DNA from: Glaciimonas sp.
GTDB taxonomy: Bacteria > Pseudomonadota > Gammaproteobacteria > Burkholderiales > Burkholderiaceae
Reading direction: 5' to 3'
DNA: 23,497 nucleotides
Assembly (NCBI GenBank): GCA_014377145.1
Contig: JACMQE010000245.1
Span: 1 to 23,497 of the forward strand
Shown in pieces: positions 1 to 8,334 of the stretch. The number at the start of each line of letters is the position of its first letter. The first letter of the stretch is position 1. The translations under genes were made by a program, and so were the position numbers. The notes beneath the pieces were generated by a model. That model was not told the DNA's origin. It did no database searches and worked only from the letters and a program-made list of their open reading frames with translations.

Positions 1-147
1 CCATCTTCAATTGGGAAAATTGTCTTCATGCCCGATGGCATTCCAATTGTTATATGTACGGAAGGTCTTTTGAAACTCAAAAGTATCGTGTCAGAAAGCA
101 ATGAAAATCTGATTGGCAAGATTCCATTTAGATCCAGATTCACATGA
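1..147 (+). CDS. 3' end of a possible sugar N-formyltransferase (partial)
   Basis: Frame 1 is open from the window edge to a TGA at 145-147, giving 48 C-terminal residues of a gene that begins outside the window. The tail contains GKIVFMPDGIPIVICTEGLL and ends IPFRSRFT. This resembles the small C-terminal domain of methionyl-tRNA/sugar formyltransferases, where a gly-rich strand is followed by a TGEGxL-like turn. The stop overlaps the wecE-type start (ATGA at 144-147), so the two are translationally coupled and probably act on the same sugar. If correct, the 4-amino group made by the next enzyme would be N-formylated. The catalytic N-terminal half is not visible, so the call is weak; another small-molecule transferase would fit as well. 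Confidence 0.4.
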   Translation, partial: PSSIGKIVFMPDGIPIVICTEGLLKLKSIVSESNENLIGKIPFRSRFT

Positions 148-1295
148 ATTTAAATCCTATCCCCTTTAATCGACCTCCCCATACAGGCAACGAAGATCAG
201 TATGTTCTAAGAGCCATGCAAAGTAATAAACTTTCCGGCGATGGGGAGTACACGCGTCAATGTCACAGCTGGTTTGAGCGCGTATTGGGTTGTCCTAAAG
301 CATTGCTTACCCCTTCCTGCACTCACGCCCTTGAAATGGCAGCGTTACTCATAGATATCCAGCCGGGCGATGAAGTGATTATGCCCAGCTACACTTTCGT
401 GAGTACAGCAAACGCATTCGCACTGAGAGGCGCCAAGATAGTTTTTGTTGATATTCGCCCAGACACAATGAATATTGATGAAACGATGATTGAGGGCGCC
501 ATCACCGCGCGAACCAAAGCTATTGTTCCTGTTCACTACGCAGGTGTTGCGTGCGAAATGTCAGTCATCATGGAGATTGCCACCCGTCATGATTTATTTG
601 TAATTGAGGATGCCGCTCAAGGAGTGATGTCAAGCTATAGAGGGCGCTTGCTTGGTAGCATTGGACACCTAGCCGCTTACAGTTTTCACGACACGAAGAA
701 CTTAACGAGTGGCGGAGAGGGTGGCATGCTGGTCATTAACGATGACCGATTCGTCGCGCGTGCTGAAATTATTCGTGAAAAGGGCACTAACCGAAGTCTA
801 TTTTATCGCGGTATGGTTGACAAGTATTCTTGGGTAGATTTAGGAAGTAGTTATCTGCCTAGTGAACTACAGGCGGCTTATCTCTGGGGCCAACTAGAAC
901 AAGCGAGTTACATCACTGAAAATAGATTGAACAACTGGAATCAATACCTTGACGCGCTTAAGCCGCTTGAACGAGTAGGTAGCTTTACTTTGCCGGTAGT
1001 ACCTCCAGATTGCGCGCACAATGGTCATTTGTTTTATATTAAAACTAAAGATCTGTACGAACGGACTGAACTTCTTGGATATCTTAATGACCAAGGTATT
1101 CATGCAGCTTTCCACTATGTGCCTTTGCACAGCGCTCCAATAGGACACAAATTTTCCAGGTTCCATGAATTAGACAGATTCACTACAAAAGAGAGCGAAT
1201 GTCTAATACGTTTGCCTATGTGGTTTGGCATGACACCAGAAATAATAGCCTCAGTCGTTCAGCAAGTGGCTACGTTTTATAGACGCCTTGACTGA
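144..1295 (+). CDS. wecE: dTDP-4-amino-4,6-dideoxygalactose transaminase (WecE/RffA type)
   Basis: This is a PLP-dependent sugar aminotransferase of the DegT/DnrJ/EryC1 family, 383 residues. It is predicted to convert dTDP-4-keto-6-deoxyglucose plus glutamate to dTDP-4-amino-4,6-dideoxy-D-galactose (Fuc4N) in the cytoplasm. The match to enterobacterial WecE is close along the whole length as recalled: LLTPSCTHALEMAALL near 54, GDEVIMPSYTFVSTANAF near 75, EDAAQGVMS near 155, and REKGTNRS in the middle. The PLP-binding lysine is K185 in SFHDTKN, with D156 and Q159 before it. The ATG overlaps the stop of the preceding partial gene. In enterobacteria WecE serves enterobacterial common antigen, but here the context is an ABC-exported polysaccharide. 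The genes for dTDP-glucose synthesis (rmlA/rmlB) are not in the window. The family call is firm and the exact product is likely. Confidence 0.9.
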   Translation: MNLNPIPFNRPPHTGNEDQYVLRAMQSNKLSGDGEYTRQCHSWFERVLGCPKALLTPSCTHALEMAALLIDIQPGDEVIMPSYTFVSTANAFALRGAKIVFVDIRPDTMNIDETMIEGAITARTKAIVPVHYAGVACEMSVIMEIATRHDLFVIEDAAQGVMSSYRGRLLGSIGHLAAYSFHDTKNLTSGGEGGMLVINDDRFVARAEIIREKGTNRSLFYRGMVDKYSWVDLGSSYLPSELQAAYLWGQLEQASYITENRLNNWNQYLDALKPLERVGSFTLPVVPPDCAHNGHLFYIKTKDLYERTELLGYLNDQGIHAAFHYVPLHSAPIGHKFSRFHELDRFTTKESECLIRLPMWFGMTPEIIASVVQQVATFYRRLD

Positions 1296-1335
1296 CACCA
1301 TATTTGGTATTCACCACTGGTTTTTCATATCAGTG

Positions 1336-1356
1336 CCGTAGCTAATTTAGCTTCGG
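1336..1356. terminator. Candidate hairpin between convergent genes
   Basis: A 21-base near-perfect inverted repeat with one T:T mismatch lies in the 73-base gap between the convergent wecE-type and wzt genes. The arms are ccg-t-agcta and ttagct-t-cgg around a very small loop. There is no strong T-run on either side, so its value as an intrinsic terminator is uncertain. The position between two converging transcripts is the main argument for it. Confidence 0.25.
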
Positions 1357-1368
1357 AGCGATATTTGA

Positions 1369-2643
1369 TTAAGTTAGAGCCTGGGTGAATTGCCAATGCA
1401 GCTTTGGTCTCATCGCGCCTGGGTACGCTCCCATCCATGAACCGATAACGCGCTCTTCGTCATGGATTTCAAAAGTAATCGGATTTTCCATCTCAAACAG
1501 TACAGTGCTGCCGTCTCTCACGAAATAAACGTGAACTGTGTAAGTGCCTACGTTCAGCAAATTGCCCGGTATATGGCAGATGCTTGAGTAAGTACCTTTT
1601 TTCACCTGCTGCGGTGCCTGGCCCGTTACAAAAATGCACTCGCCTGAAATGGTTTTGAAGTGAAAAGCAACGTAAAACAAGGCCTCTTCAAGCAGCAAGC
1701 TGTACTCAAACTCAATTTGCAGGGGCGTGCCAATAGTCAAAGCGCTTGCCTCGCTGCTTTGCGACGAAATTTTAACTTTGTGGACTTTGATTTTGTCGTT
1801 ACCTGGCGCATGCGCTTCATCAACCCACAATTGTTCGCTTCTATTTGTCAGGTCGCGGCCCAAATACTCTTCGACCACTTGCGATGCTTTACCCCTCATG
1901 GTGATGCGGCCGTTGGCCAGGCTGATAGCGTTGTCGCAGAGTGATTTGACGGCAGAAAGGTTGTGGCTGACGAAGATGACGGTTCGGCCTTGCGAGCCTG
2001 TTTCCTTCATTTTGCCGAGGCACTTTTTCTGAAACTGTGCGTCACCCACTGCCAGCACCTCATCCAGAATGAGAATTTCTGGCTCAAGGTGCGCGGCAAC
2101 GGCAAAGGCCAGGCGAACGTACATGCCGCTGGAATAGCGTTTGACGGGCGTATCAATGAATTTCTCGATCTCGGCAAAGTCCACGATTTCGTCAAATTTT
2201 TTGAGTATTTCGGCTTTGCGCATGCCCAGAATGGCGCCGTTTAAAAATACATTCTCACGGCCTGTCAGCTCTGGGTGAAAGCCAGTGCCGACTTCCAGCA
2301 GACTGGCTATACGTCCGCTAACACGCACGGTGCCGGTGGTGGGTGCGGTGACCTGAGAAAGAATTTTCAGCAGGGTGGACTTGCCTGCGCCGTTGTTGCC
2401 AATAATGCCAAGAACTTCGCCTTGTTGAACATCAAACGAGACATCGTCCAGCGCCAGGAAGCGCTCGTTCTCGCTGGCGCTGGTCTGCTGACCGGCGTGG
2501 TCGATCTTGAGCTGCACATTGGGGTCGTCCTTGCCGCGCAGGTTTGCCCACCAGCTTTGTAGATCACGGGCCATGGTCCCGTGGTTGAGAGTACCCAGGC
2601 GGTACTCTTTACTCAGATTTTCAGCGCTTATTGCAATTGTCAT
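1369..2643 (-). CDS. wzt: Polysaccharide ABC transporter ATPase, Wzt with C-terminal domain
   Basis: This is the cytoplasmic ATP-hydrolysing subunit of the exporter that moves a finished lipid-linked glycan across the inner membrane, 424 residues. It shows Walker A GNNGAGKST (residues 82-90), the ABC signature YSSGM near 170, Walker B LILDE near 191-195 and the switch histidine H227. The region after about residue 270 is an extra beta-rich domain not found in the shortest capsule-type ATPases. In Wzt proteins such as those of E. coli O8/O9a this domain recognises the modified non-reducing end of the chain. Its ATG lies 2 bases after the stop of the permease gene, so it is the last gene of a three-gene minus-strand operon. 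Chain-end recognition is inferred from the domain layout; no chain-end modifying enzyme is obvious beside it. Confidence 0.93.
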   Translation of the reverse strand: MTIAISAENLSKEYRLGTLNHGTMARDLQSWWANLRGKDDPNVQLKIDHAGQQTSASENERFLALDDVSFDVQQGEVLGIIGNNGAGKSTLLKILSQVTAPTTGTVRVSGRIASLLEVGTGFHPELTGRENVFLNGAILGMRKAEILKKFDEIVDFAEIEKFIDTPVKRYSSGMYVRLAFAVAAHLEPEILILDEVLAVGDAQFQKKCLGKMKETGSQGRTVIFVSHNLSAVKSLCDNAISLANGRITMRGKASQVVEEYLGRDLTNRSEQLWVDEAHAPGNDKIKVHKVKISSQSSEASALTIGTPLQIEFEYSLLLEEALFYVAFHFKTISGECIFVTGQAPQQVKKGTYSSICHIPGNLLNVGTYTVHVYFVRDGSTVLFEMENPITFEIHDEERVIGSWMGAYPGAMRPKLHWQFTQALT

Positions 2644-2645
2644 GC

Positions 2646-3509
2646 TTAGACGTGATCCATCACGGTTTTTTCAACCCGGACAAACACAATGAGGCCCAGA
2701 AAAAGAATCGCGGCGGTTTCTGCGATGCTCACCAAAAGTGTTGTCGTGTTCAGGGTGCCGGAACCCAGCAACATGTAGCGCATGGTTTCGATAATTGGGG
2801 TCATGGGATTGGCGGCAACCAGAGGGTAGAGGTGCGGGGGGACTTGTGACAATGGGTAAACGATGGGCGTGGCGTACATCCACAGTTGCACCCCAAAGCC
2901 CATTAGAAACGCAAGGTCGCGATATCGGGTGGTCAGCGCAGAAATCAGAATGCCGAGTCCAAGGCCCAAGGCGGCCATTTGTAAAACCAGCAGCGGCACT
3001 GCAATGAGCGCCCAGGGTGATAGGTGGGTTGCAAAGCCGCGCCAGCTGAAGAAGCCAATGAGTACCAACAAAACGCAGCCTTGAATGGCAAAGGTCACCA
3101 AGCTGATAAGGATGACAGAAATCGGCATGACCAGGCGAGGGAAGTAAACCTTTCCAAAAATACCGGAGTTTGAAACGAAGGTATCTGATGTTTTTTGCAG
3201 GCAGGCAACAAAATAATTCCATCCGAGCAGGCCTGACATGTAAAACAGCAGGGGCGGCACACCATCAGTCGGGATTTTAGCGATCTGGCCAAAAATGACG
3301 CTGAAAATCAGGGCCGACACCACTGGGTGAACCACGTGCCACAAGGGTCCCAATATGGTTTGTTTGTATAGCGCGAGGAAATCCCGCTTCATCAAAAGCA
3401 CGATCAAGTCGCGGTATTGCCACACGTCGACCAGGTGAAGATCAAACCAGCCTCTGCGAGACGTGATTGTTTTTGTCCAGTTCACGTTGTAATCCAGGTT
3501 AGGCTGCAC
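2646..3509 (-). CDS. wzm: Polysaccharide ABC transporter permease Wzm
   Basis: This is an inner-membrane ABC-2 type permease, 287 residues, and the partner of the ATPase encoded just downstream. The N-terminal 40 residues are amphipathic, followed by [17 protein letters not shown] near 41-57, the conserved cytoplasmic motif of this family. About six hydrophobic spans run from near residue 59 to the end. The start is GTG at 3507-3509, overlapping the end of the epimerase gene by 11 bases, which indicates tight translational coupling. With Wzt it defines an ABC-dependent assembly route: the glycan is completed on undecaprenyl-diphosphate in the cytoplasm and then exported. No Wzy polymerase is seen in the window, in line with this. 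Confidence 0.93.
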   Translation of the reverse strand: MQPNLDYNVNWTKTITSRRGWFDLHLVDVWQYRDLIVLLMKRDFLALYKQTILGPLWHVVHPVVSALIFSVIFGQIAKIPTDGVPPLLFYMSGLLGWNYFVACLQKTSDTFVSNSGIFGKVYFPRLVMPISVILISLVTFAIQGCVLLVLIGFFSWRGFATHLSPWALIAVPLLVLQMAALGLGLGILISALTTRYRDLAFLMGFGVQLWMYATPIVYPLSQVPPHLYPLVAANPMTPIIETMRYMLLGSGTLNTTTLLVSIAETAAILFLGLIVFVRVEKTVMDHV

Positions 3510-4527
3510 TCAAGTACCACTGGGCAGCTTTTTCGAGCCCGCTGGTAATTGAATAGGCCGGTGCATAGCCGAGGTTGCTTTGAGCCTTGGAAATGTCAGC
3601 CAGCGAGTGGCGAACATCACCGAAGCGGAAGTCGCGATACACGGGTTGTATGTTGGCAGCGTCAGGATTTTTGGTCGTCACAAGTTGCCTGATTTTTTTA
3701 TACAGATCATTTAAGGATGTGCGTTCGCCAAAAGCGGCGTTATAGATTTGCCCTGTGGCAGCAGGATTGTCTGCCATGGCGGCCAGCATATTGATCTGGA
3801 CGACGTTTTCGACAAAGCAAAAGTCGCGGCTGGTTTCGCCGTCCCCATTGATATAAACAGGAGATCCGCTTTTCAGGTCAGCAAACCATTTGGGAATGAC
3901 GGCTGCATAGGCGCCAGCTGGGCTCTGGCGAGGTCCGAACACATTAAAGTAGCGCAGACCTATGGTTTGCAAGCCATAAATCTGGCCAAAGACGTTGGCA
4001 TACAGCTCATTGACGTACTTGGTCACGGCATAGGGGGAAAGTGGCTTGCCGATCACGTCCTCAACCTTGGGCAGGCCGGGATGGTCGCCGTAAGTAGAGC
4101 TTGACGCGGCAAATACGAAACGCTTGACCTTGGCATCGCGAGCCGCTATCAGCATATTTAAAAAGCCTGAGATATTTGTGTCGTTGGTTGCAACCGGATT
4201 TTCTATCGATCTCGGAACAGAACCGAGCGCCGCTTCATGCAGGACGTAGTCCACGCTACTGCACGCTCTCGCGCAGTCTGCTGGATTTCGAATATCTCCC
4301 TCAATAAAGCTAAAGTCGCGCCACTGTGACGACGTAACAAGCGTACTCACTTCATCAAGGTTGCGCTGGTGGCCAGTGGCAAAATTGTCAAGCCCGATGA
4401 CTTTCTGATTCAGTTTCAAAAGTTGCTCAACCAGATTGGAGCCTATGAAACCTGCGGCGCCTGTGACAAGCCAGGTTTTTTGAGCATGGGTAAGTTCGTG
4501 TTGAACTTGTTGGAAAGTCTTGGGCAT
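3499..4527 (-). CDS. wbpP: UDP-GlcNAc 4-epimerase, WbpP/TviC type
   Basis: This is an extended short-chain dehydrogenase (NAD-dependent epimerase) of 342 residues that interconverts UDP-GlcNAc and UDP-GalNAc, or their uronic acid forms. It shows GAAGFIG (23-29) for the dinucleotide, [16 protein letters not shown] from 142, and the catalytic Tyr/Lys pair Y166 and K170 in YAVTK. The numbering matches Pseudomonas WbpP, and large blocks read nearly the same, such as [21 protein letters not shown] and [10 protein letters not shown] start at the ATG at 4525-4527 because the protein then has the usual WbpP length; an in-frame GTG at 4608 would add 27 unrelated residues. It is the first gene of the minus-strand operon. 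Members of this family prefer N-acetylated substrates, so UDP-GalNAc or UDP-GalNAcA is the likely output. Confidence 0.92.
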   Translation of the reverse strand: MPKTFQQVQHELTHAQKTWLVTGAAGFIGSNLVEQLLKLNQKVIGLDNFATGHQRNLDEVSTLVTSSQWRDFSFIEGDIRNPADCARACSSVDYVLHEAALGSVPRSIENPVATNDTNISGFLNMLIAARDAKVKRFVFAASSSTYGDHPGLPKVEDVIGKPLSPYAVTKYVNELYANVFGQIYGLQTIGLRYFNVFGPRQSPAGAYAAVIPKWFADLKSGSPVYINGDGETSRDFCFVENVVQINMLAAMADNPAATGQIYNAAFGERTSLNDLYKKIRQLVTTKNPDAANIQPVYRDFRFGDVRHSLADISKAQSNLGYAPAYSITSGLEKAAQWYLSAA

Positions 4528-4796
4528 GAATGATGACTGACGATTCGCTTGATTGAGTGCGACTTGATGCAAGCAAAACGCGATGCAGGGTTGCGGTCTC
4601 CAAAACACGGGAGCTGCTACAAAATTGCTCTCGTTACCCGTGCGCGGCAGCTTTCAAGGCTGATGCTCAATGTTAACATCACGCCTCCCCGGAGTTTACG
4701 GGCGGGGACGTTTGGTGTACTCGCCGAAGCGCCTTGTTCAGCAAGCAAAACAATTTTTGGGGCAAAGCGCTTACGAATATGGATAGACATTAATTT
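4528..4796. promoter_or_regulatory. Divergent promoter region
   Basis: This is a 269-base gap between two divergently transcribed operons, the epimerase-wzm-wzt operon to the left and the reductase-dehydratase genes to the right. Promoters for both must lie here or be supplied from within. No convincing -35/-10 pair or JUMPstart/ops element was recognised. A short C-rich/G-rich complementary pair (ccccg near 4686 and cgggg near 4702) could form a small hairpin. Otherwise nothing specific is seen. Confidence 0.45.
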
Positions 4797-5663
4797 ATGC
4801 GAGTGCTGGTGCTTGGGGTAACAGGTATGTTGGGGTATGCGGTGTTTAGGGCGTTCTCTGACCGAAGTGTGGGTCATGAGGTTTTTGGGACGACTCGTAC
4901 TCAAGATGCTGCGGCGCTTTTTAAGCCGAACGATGGCGGAGTTGTAATCCCCGGCATTGACGTCGAGAGCCACGATTCGTTGGTTAAGGCTTTTGCAGAT
5001 GCTCGCCCTGACGTGGTGGTCAATTGCATCGGACTTGTGAAGCAATTGGCTGAAGCCAAAAACCCGCTACTTGCAGTACCTATTAATACTTTGCTCCCGC
5101 ATCGCTTGCGCAATCTGTGTGCAGTGGTCGGCGCCCGGCTTGTTCATGTAAGTACTGACTGTGTATTTTCGGGATCAAAAGGTGGCTATGTCGAATCAGA
5201 CTTTGCCGATGCCGATGATCTTTACGGGCGCTCGAAATTCCTTGGGGAGGTCGACTATCCCAATGCCGTTACTTTGCGCACCTCGATCATTGGCCACGAA
5301 ATGGCAGGAAGCCGCAGTCTTGTCGGATGGTTTTTAAAACAGCGGGAGCCTTTAAAGGGGTTCGCACGCGCCATTTTTTCCGGTTTGCCTACCGTTGAGC
5401 TTGCGCATGTCATTCGCGATGTTGTTGTGCCCAAGCCAGCGTTGAGAGGCCTTTATCACGTGGCAGCGGATCCTATAGATAAATACTCACTGCTCTGCCT
5501 GATCGCGAAGGTCTATGGCAAGAAAATTGACATTATTCCAGAATACGATTTTGTTATAGACCGTTCGCTGAATGCGGACCGTTTCAAGGCGGCGACTGGC
5601 TATATGGCGCCGCCATGGCAGACGCTGATAGAGCAGATGCACAGGGACCGGCAAGGCGCGTAA
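4797..5663 (+). CDS. RmlD-like NDP-4-keto-sugar reductase (WbvR-like)
   Basis: This is an NAD(P)-dependent SDR of 288 residues resembling dTDP-4-dehydrorhamnose reductase. It has GVTGMLG (7-13), HVSTDCVFSG from 117 and the catalytic YGRSK with Y143 and K147. It sits directly before an FnlA/CapE-type dehydratase gene. In Vibrio cholerae O37-type loci the pairing WbvB-WbvR makes UDP-N-acetyl-L-rhamnosamine (L-RhaNAc) from UDP-GlcNAc. The protein is short, like WbvR, and lacks the C-terminal cupin of the FucNAc enzyme CapF, so the L-RhaNAc/L-QuiNAc route is favoured over L-FucNAc. The start ATG has only weak ribosome-binding sequence. Its last 112 coding bases are repeated at the end of the window. 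Confidence 0.85.
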   Translation: MRVLVLGVTGMLGYAVFRAFSDRSVGHEVFGTTRTQDAAALFKPNDGGVVIPGIDVESHDSLVKAFADARPDVVVNCIGLVKQLAEAKNPLLAVPINTLLPHRLRNLCAVVGARLVHVSTDCVFSGSKGGYVESDFADADDLYGRSKFLGEVDYPNAVTLRTSIIGHEMAGSRSLVGWFLKQREPLKGFARAIFSGLPTVELAHVIRDVVVPKPALRGLYHVAADPIDKYSLLCLIAKVYGKKIDIIPEYDFVIDRSLNADRFKAATGYMAPPWQTLIEQMHRDRQGA

Positions 5664-5670
5664 AAGAGGA
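5552..5670 (+). repeat. 119-bp direct repeat, left copy
   Basis: This covers the last 112 bases of the RmlD-like gene including its TAA, plus 7 bases after it. The same 119 bases recur without a mismatch at 23379-23497. Identity breaks at the left edge (t at 5551 against a at 23378). The right edge cannot be judged because the window stops there. Confidence 0.97.
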
Positions 5671-5708
5671 TTCATACCTTCAACTTATCTGATGCGTCAG
5701 AGTGATAT

Positions 5709-6719
5709 ATGTTCAAAGACAAAGTGTTAATGATTACGGGCGGTACAGGCTCATTTGGCAACGCGGTGCTCCACCGGTTTTTAAAAACTGATGTACGCGA
5801 GATTCGCATCTTCAGCCGTGATGAGAAAAAGCAGGAGGACATGCGCATTGCGTTCAACAACCCGAAGCTGAAGTTCTACATCGGTGATGTTCGAAGCTCG
5901 GACAGCCTGCATGACGCCATGAAAGGTGTGAATTATGTTTTTCACGCCGCTGCACTCAAGCAGGTTCCCTCCTGCGAGTTCTACCCGATGGAGGCCGTCA
6001 GAACCAATGTACTGGGGGCTGAAAATGTCATGAATGCAGCCATTGGGGCAGGCGTAGAGCGGGTGGTAGTGCTAAGTACAGACAAGGCGGTATACCCTAT
6101 CAACGCGATGGGTCTTTCCAAGGCCATGATGGAAAAGCTGATGGTTGCCAAGGCGCGTAGCCGTGCAGAAAAGGAAACCGTGTTGTGTGCCACGCGCTAC
6201 GGCAACGTGATGGCGTCTCGTGGTTCTGTGATTCCCTTGTTTGTGGGCCAGATCAAGGCGGGCAAACCTTTAACGCTGACCGACCCCTCGATGACCCGCT
6301 TCCTGATGTCGCTTGAAGACTCGGTAGACCTGGTACTGCATGCATTTGAGCATGGCCGTCAAGGGGATATTTTTGTGCAGAAGGCACCAGCTTCAACGGT
6401 GGAGGTGCTGGCGCAGGCGCTGCAGCAAATTTACGGCGATGAAAATCCTGTGCGGGTTATTGGGACGCGGCATGGCGAAAAGCTGTATGAGTCGCTCGTA
6501 TCGCGTGAAGAGATGGCCAAGGCCGAGGATATGGGGCAGTACTACCGTATTCCTGCGGACAATCGGGATTTGAACTACAACAAATTTTTCATTGAAGGGG
6601 AAACCGATATGGCCGCCTTTGCTGACTACACGTCGCATAACACCAGGCGTCTCGAACTTGATGACGTAAAAAAGCTGCTGATGAAGCTCGACTTTATTCA
6701 GGAGCAGCTAAATGCTTAA
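5709..6719 (+). CDS. fnlA: UDP-GlcNAc 4,6-dehydratase/epimerase, FnlA/WbjB/CapE type
   Basis: This is a cytoplasmic NAD(P)-dependent SDR of 336 residues that removes water from UDP-GlcNAc and epimerises C5 (and C3), giving a UDP-2-acetamido-2,6-dideoxy-L-4-keto-hexose. It shows TGGTGSFG (10-17), HAAALKQVPSCEFYPMEAV from 79, LSTDKAVYPINAMGLSK near 122-138, and GTRHGEKLYESLVSREEM further on. The usual YxxxK tyrosine is replaced by methionine (M134 with K138), a known hallmark of CapE/FnlA enzymes. It is probably one operon with the reductase 45 bases upstream. Its stop overlaps the start of a wecB-like remnant by 8 bases. Whether the product becomes L-RhaNAc, L-QuiNAc or L-FucNAc depends on partner enzymes. 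The symbol denotes the family; wbjB, wbvB and capE are equivalents. Confidence 0.92.
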   Translation: MFKDKVLMITGGTGSFGNAVLHRFLKTDVREIRIFSRDEKKQEDMRIAFNNPKLKFYIGDVRSSDSLHDAMKGVNYVFHAAALKQVPSCEFYPMEAVRTNVLGAENVMNAAIGAGVERVVVLSTDKAVYPINAMGLSKAMMEKLMVAKARSRAEKETVLCATRYGNVMASRGSVIPLFVGQIKAGKPLTLTDPSMTRFLMSLEDSVDLVLHAFEHGRQGDIFVQKAPASTVEVLAQALQQIYGDENPVRVIGTRHGEKLYESLVSREEMAKAEDMGQYYRIPADNRDLNYNKFFIEGETDMAAFADYTSHNTRRLELDDVKKLLMKLDFIQEQLNA

Positions 6720-6858
6720 GGTGATGACCATCGTCGGGACTCGGCTAGAACTGATCAGGATAAAAGTAATTCGGCGACGGGGGCGAACCATTCAAACGAT
6801 GAGCGAGCTGGAGGTTGAGGATGTACTTCACGCTGTGAGTGTCATAAGCAGATCGTAG
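6712..6858 (+). pseudogene. Internally deleted WecB/FnlC-like UDP-sugar 2-epimerase
   Basis: An ATG overlapping the dehydratase stop opens a 48-residue reading frame beginning MLKVMTIVGTRLELIR. This is the N-terminal signature of UDP-GlcNAc 2-epimerases (normally KVMTIVGTRPEIIR), with the conserved proline changed to leucine. After about 20 residues the frame runs into TMSELEVEDVLHAVSVIS, which resembles the family's near-C-terminal stretch (MSGLxxxDVLxAV). A complete enzyme has about 375 residues, so roughly 300 are missing. The full enzyme (WbvD/FnlC/WbjD) would perform the C2 epimerisation after the two preceding enzymes. As it stands it cannot be catalytic. The N-terminal identity is strong and the C-terminal assignment is tentative. 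Confidence 0.72.
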
Positions 6859-7008
6859 CTGCTCCCAGGGTGCGGGCGGTTCGAGCGTATGGGTTTCGTA
6901 AACTTTAAATTAATCAAATTACTCTCGAAAATTTCTGACTTCCCTCACAACTTCCCAAGGTAAGACTGCTCCTCAAGGTCGGGCTTTAAATATTTATGTG
7001 CATAAGAT
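6859..7008. other. Gap between broken epimerase and ugd
   Basis: This 150-base gap is A+T-rich in its second half. No ORF or strong hairpin is seen. It is the point where base composition turns visibly more A+T-rich than in the preceding two operons, and it could hold a promoter for the following genes, but no motif was confidently recognised. Confidence 0.3.
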
Positions 7009-8334
7009 ATGAAAATTAGTGTAATCGGTACTGGCTATGTGGGCTTGGTGACTGGCACATGTCTCGCCGAGGTGGGAAATGACGTGCTTTGCATGGATCT
7101 TGATATTAATAAAATCAATATTTTGAAACAGGGTCGTATACCTATATACGAGCCAGGTCTTGAGGAGATGGTCAAGCGTAATATGGCTGCGGGTCGGCTG
7201 CGTTTCACCACGAATGCCGTAGAAACTACTGGCCATGGCACGATTCAAATTATTGCGGTGGGAACTCCTCCTGATGAAGATGGATCTGCCGATTTACGGC
7301 AAGTCATTGACGCTGCACGATGCATAGGTAGAAATATGCATGGATATAAATTGATTGTTGATAAATCCACTGTTCCCGTTGGTACAGCAGAAAAAGTTTC
7401 TGCAGCAATAAAAGACGAGTTGGCCATTCGTGGGAGCGAGCTCGAATACTCCGTTGTTTCTAACCCGGAATTTCTAAAGGAAGGTGCGGCGGTGGAGGAC
7501 TTTATGCGCCCGGACCGTATTATTGTTGGAACCGAGAATGACGCCGCCGCCCAAATGATGCAGACGCTTTATGCGCCCTTTCAGCGGAATCATGATCGCC
7601 TCATCATCATGGATATAAAGTCGGCAGAACTAACAAAATATGCCGCCAATGCCATGTTGGCAACGCGAATCTCCTTCATGAATGAGCTTGCTCTGCTGGC
7701 TGAAAAAATCGGTGCTGATATAGAGCATGTGCGAAATGGGATTGGTTCTGATCCGAGAATTGGGTATGGCTTTCTTTACGCAGGTTGCGGGTATGGTGGT
7801 TCCTGTTTTCCAAAAGACGTGGAAGCGCTGAAGCAAACAGCCAAAGAGAACAACTATGAACTAAAAATTCTAAATGCAGTGGAAGCGGTCAACAGTCGTC
7901 AGAAAGAGGTGTTATTGAACAAGATAGTCGCGCGATTCGGAGACGACTTGACAGGCAAGAATTTCGCTGTTTGGGGGCTCGCTTTCAAGCCGAACACGGA
8001 TGACATGCGTGATGCCCCTAGTCGTGTGTTGATTAAAGGATTATGGGCGCTTGGCGCTACTGTAAGCGCCTATGATCCTGCTGCTATGGTTGAGGCTAAA
8101 CGAATTTTTGGAGAGGATGATCGCTTGGCGTTGGCAGACTCGCCGATTGCCGCATTGGATGGCGCCGAGGCGCTGGTGATCCTTACAGAGTGGAAGGCGT
8201 TTCATGCACCAGATTTTGAAGCCGTTAAGTCAAATCTCAAAAATCCGGTGATATTTGATGGACGGAATCTGTATGAACCTAAAGTTATGCAAGCCAATGG
8301 CATTGAATATTTCCCGATAGGCAGGCCGCAGTGA
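7009..8334 (+). CDS. ugd: UDP-glucose 6-dehydrogenase
   Basis: This enzyme makes two NAD-dependent oxidations of UDP-glucose to UDP-glucuronate in the cytoplasm, 441 residues. The N-terminal Rossmann motif is GTGYVG (7-12). The central domain has [20 protein letters not shown] from 151 and [20 protein letters not shown] near 207, including K210. The catalytic cysteine is C266 in [10 protein letters not shown]. The C-terminal UDP-binding domain contains [14 protein letters not shown]. The length is normal for the bacterial Ugd/TuaD group. Its TGA overlaps the GTG start of the next gene (GTGA at 8331-8334), coupling it to the 4-epimerase that uses its product. A UDP-N-acetyl sugar dehydrogenase is less likely from the motifs. 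Confidence 0.94.
   Translation: MKISVIGTGYVGLVTGTCLAEVGNDVLCMDLDINKINILKQGRIPIYEPGLEEMVKRNMAAGRLRFTTNAVETTGHGTIQIIAVGTPPDEDGSADLRQVIDAARCIGRNMHGYKLIVDKSTVPVGTAEKVSAAIKDELAIRGSELEYSVVSNPEFLKEGAAVEDFMRPDRIIVGTENDAAAQMMQTLYAPFQRNHDRLIIMDIKSAELTKYAANAMLATRISFMNELALLAEKIGADIEHVRNGIGSDPRIGYGFLYAGCGYGGSCFPKDVEALKQTAKENNYELKILNAVEAVNSRQKEVLLNKIVARFGDDLTGKNFAVWGLAFKPNTDDMRDAPSRVLIKGLWALGATVSAYDPAAMVEAKRIFGEDDRLALADSPIAALDGAEALVILTEWKAFHAPDFEAVKSNLKNPVIFDGRNLYEPKVMQANGIEYFPIGRPQ

Noticed and set aside
1660..2562. Several plus-strand frames of 90-100 residues opposite wzt
   Set aside because: They are antisense to a well-supported ATPase gene and show no protein-family character.
4617..5045. A 142-residue minus-strand frame opposite the divergent promoter region and the start of the reductase
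   Set aside because: It overlaps the clear RmlD-like gene, has no recognisable domain, and no ribosome-binding site. It is a shadow of the real gene and the intergenic sequence.
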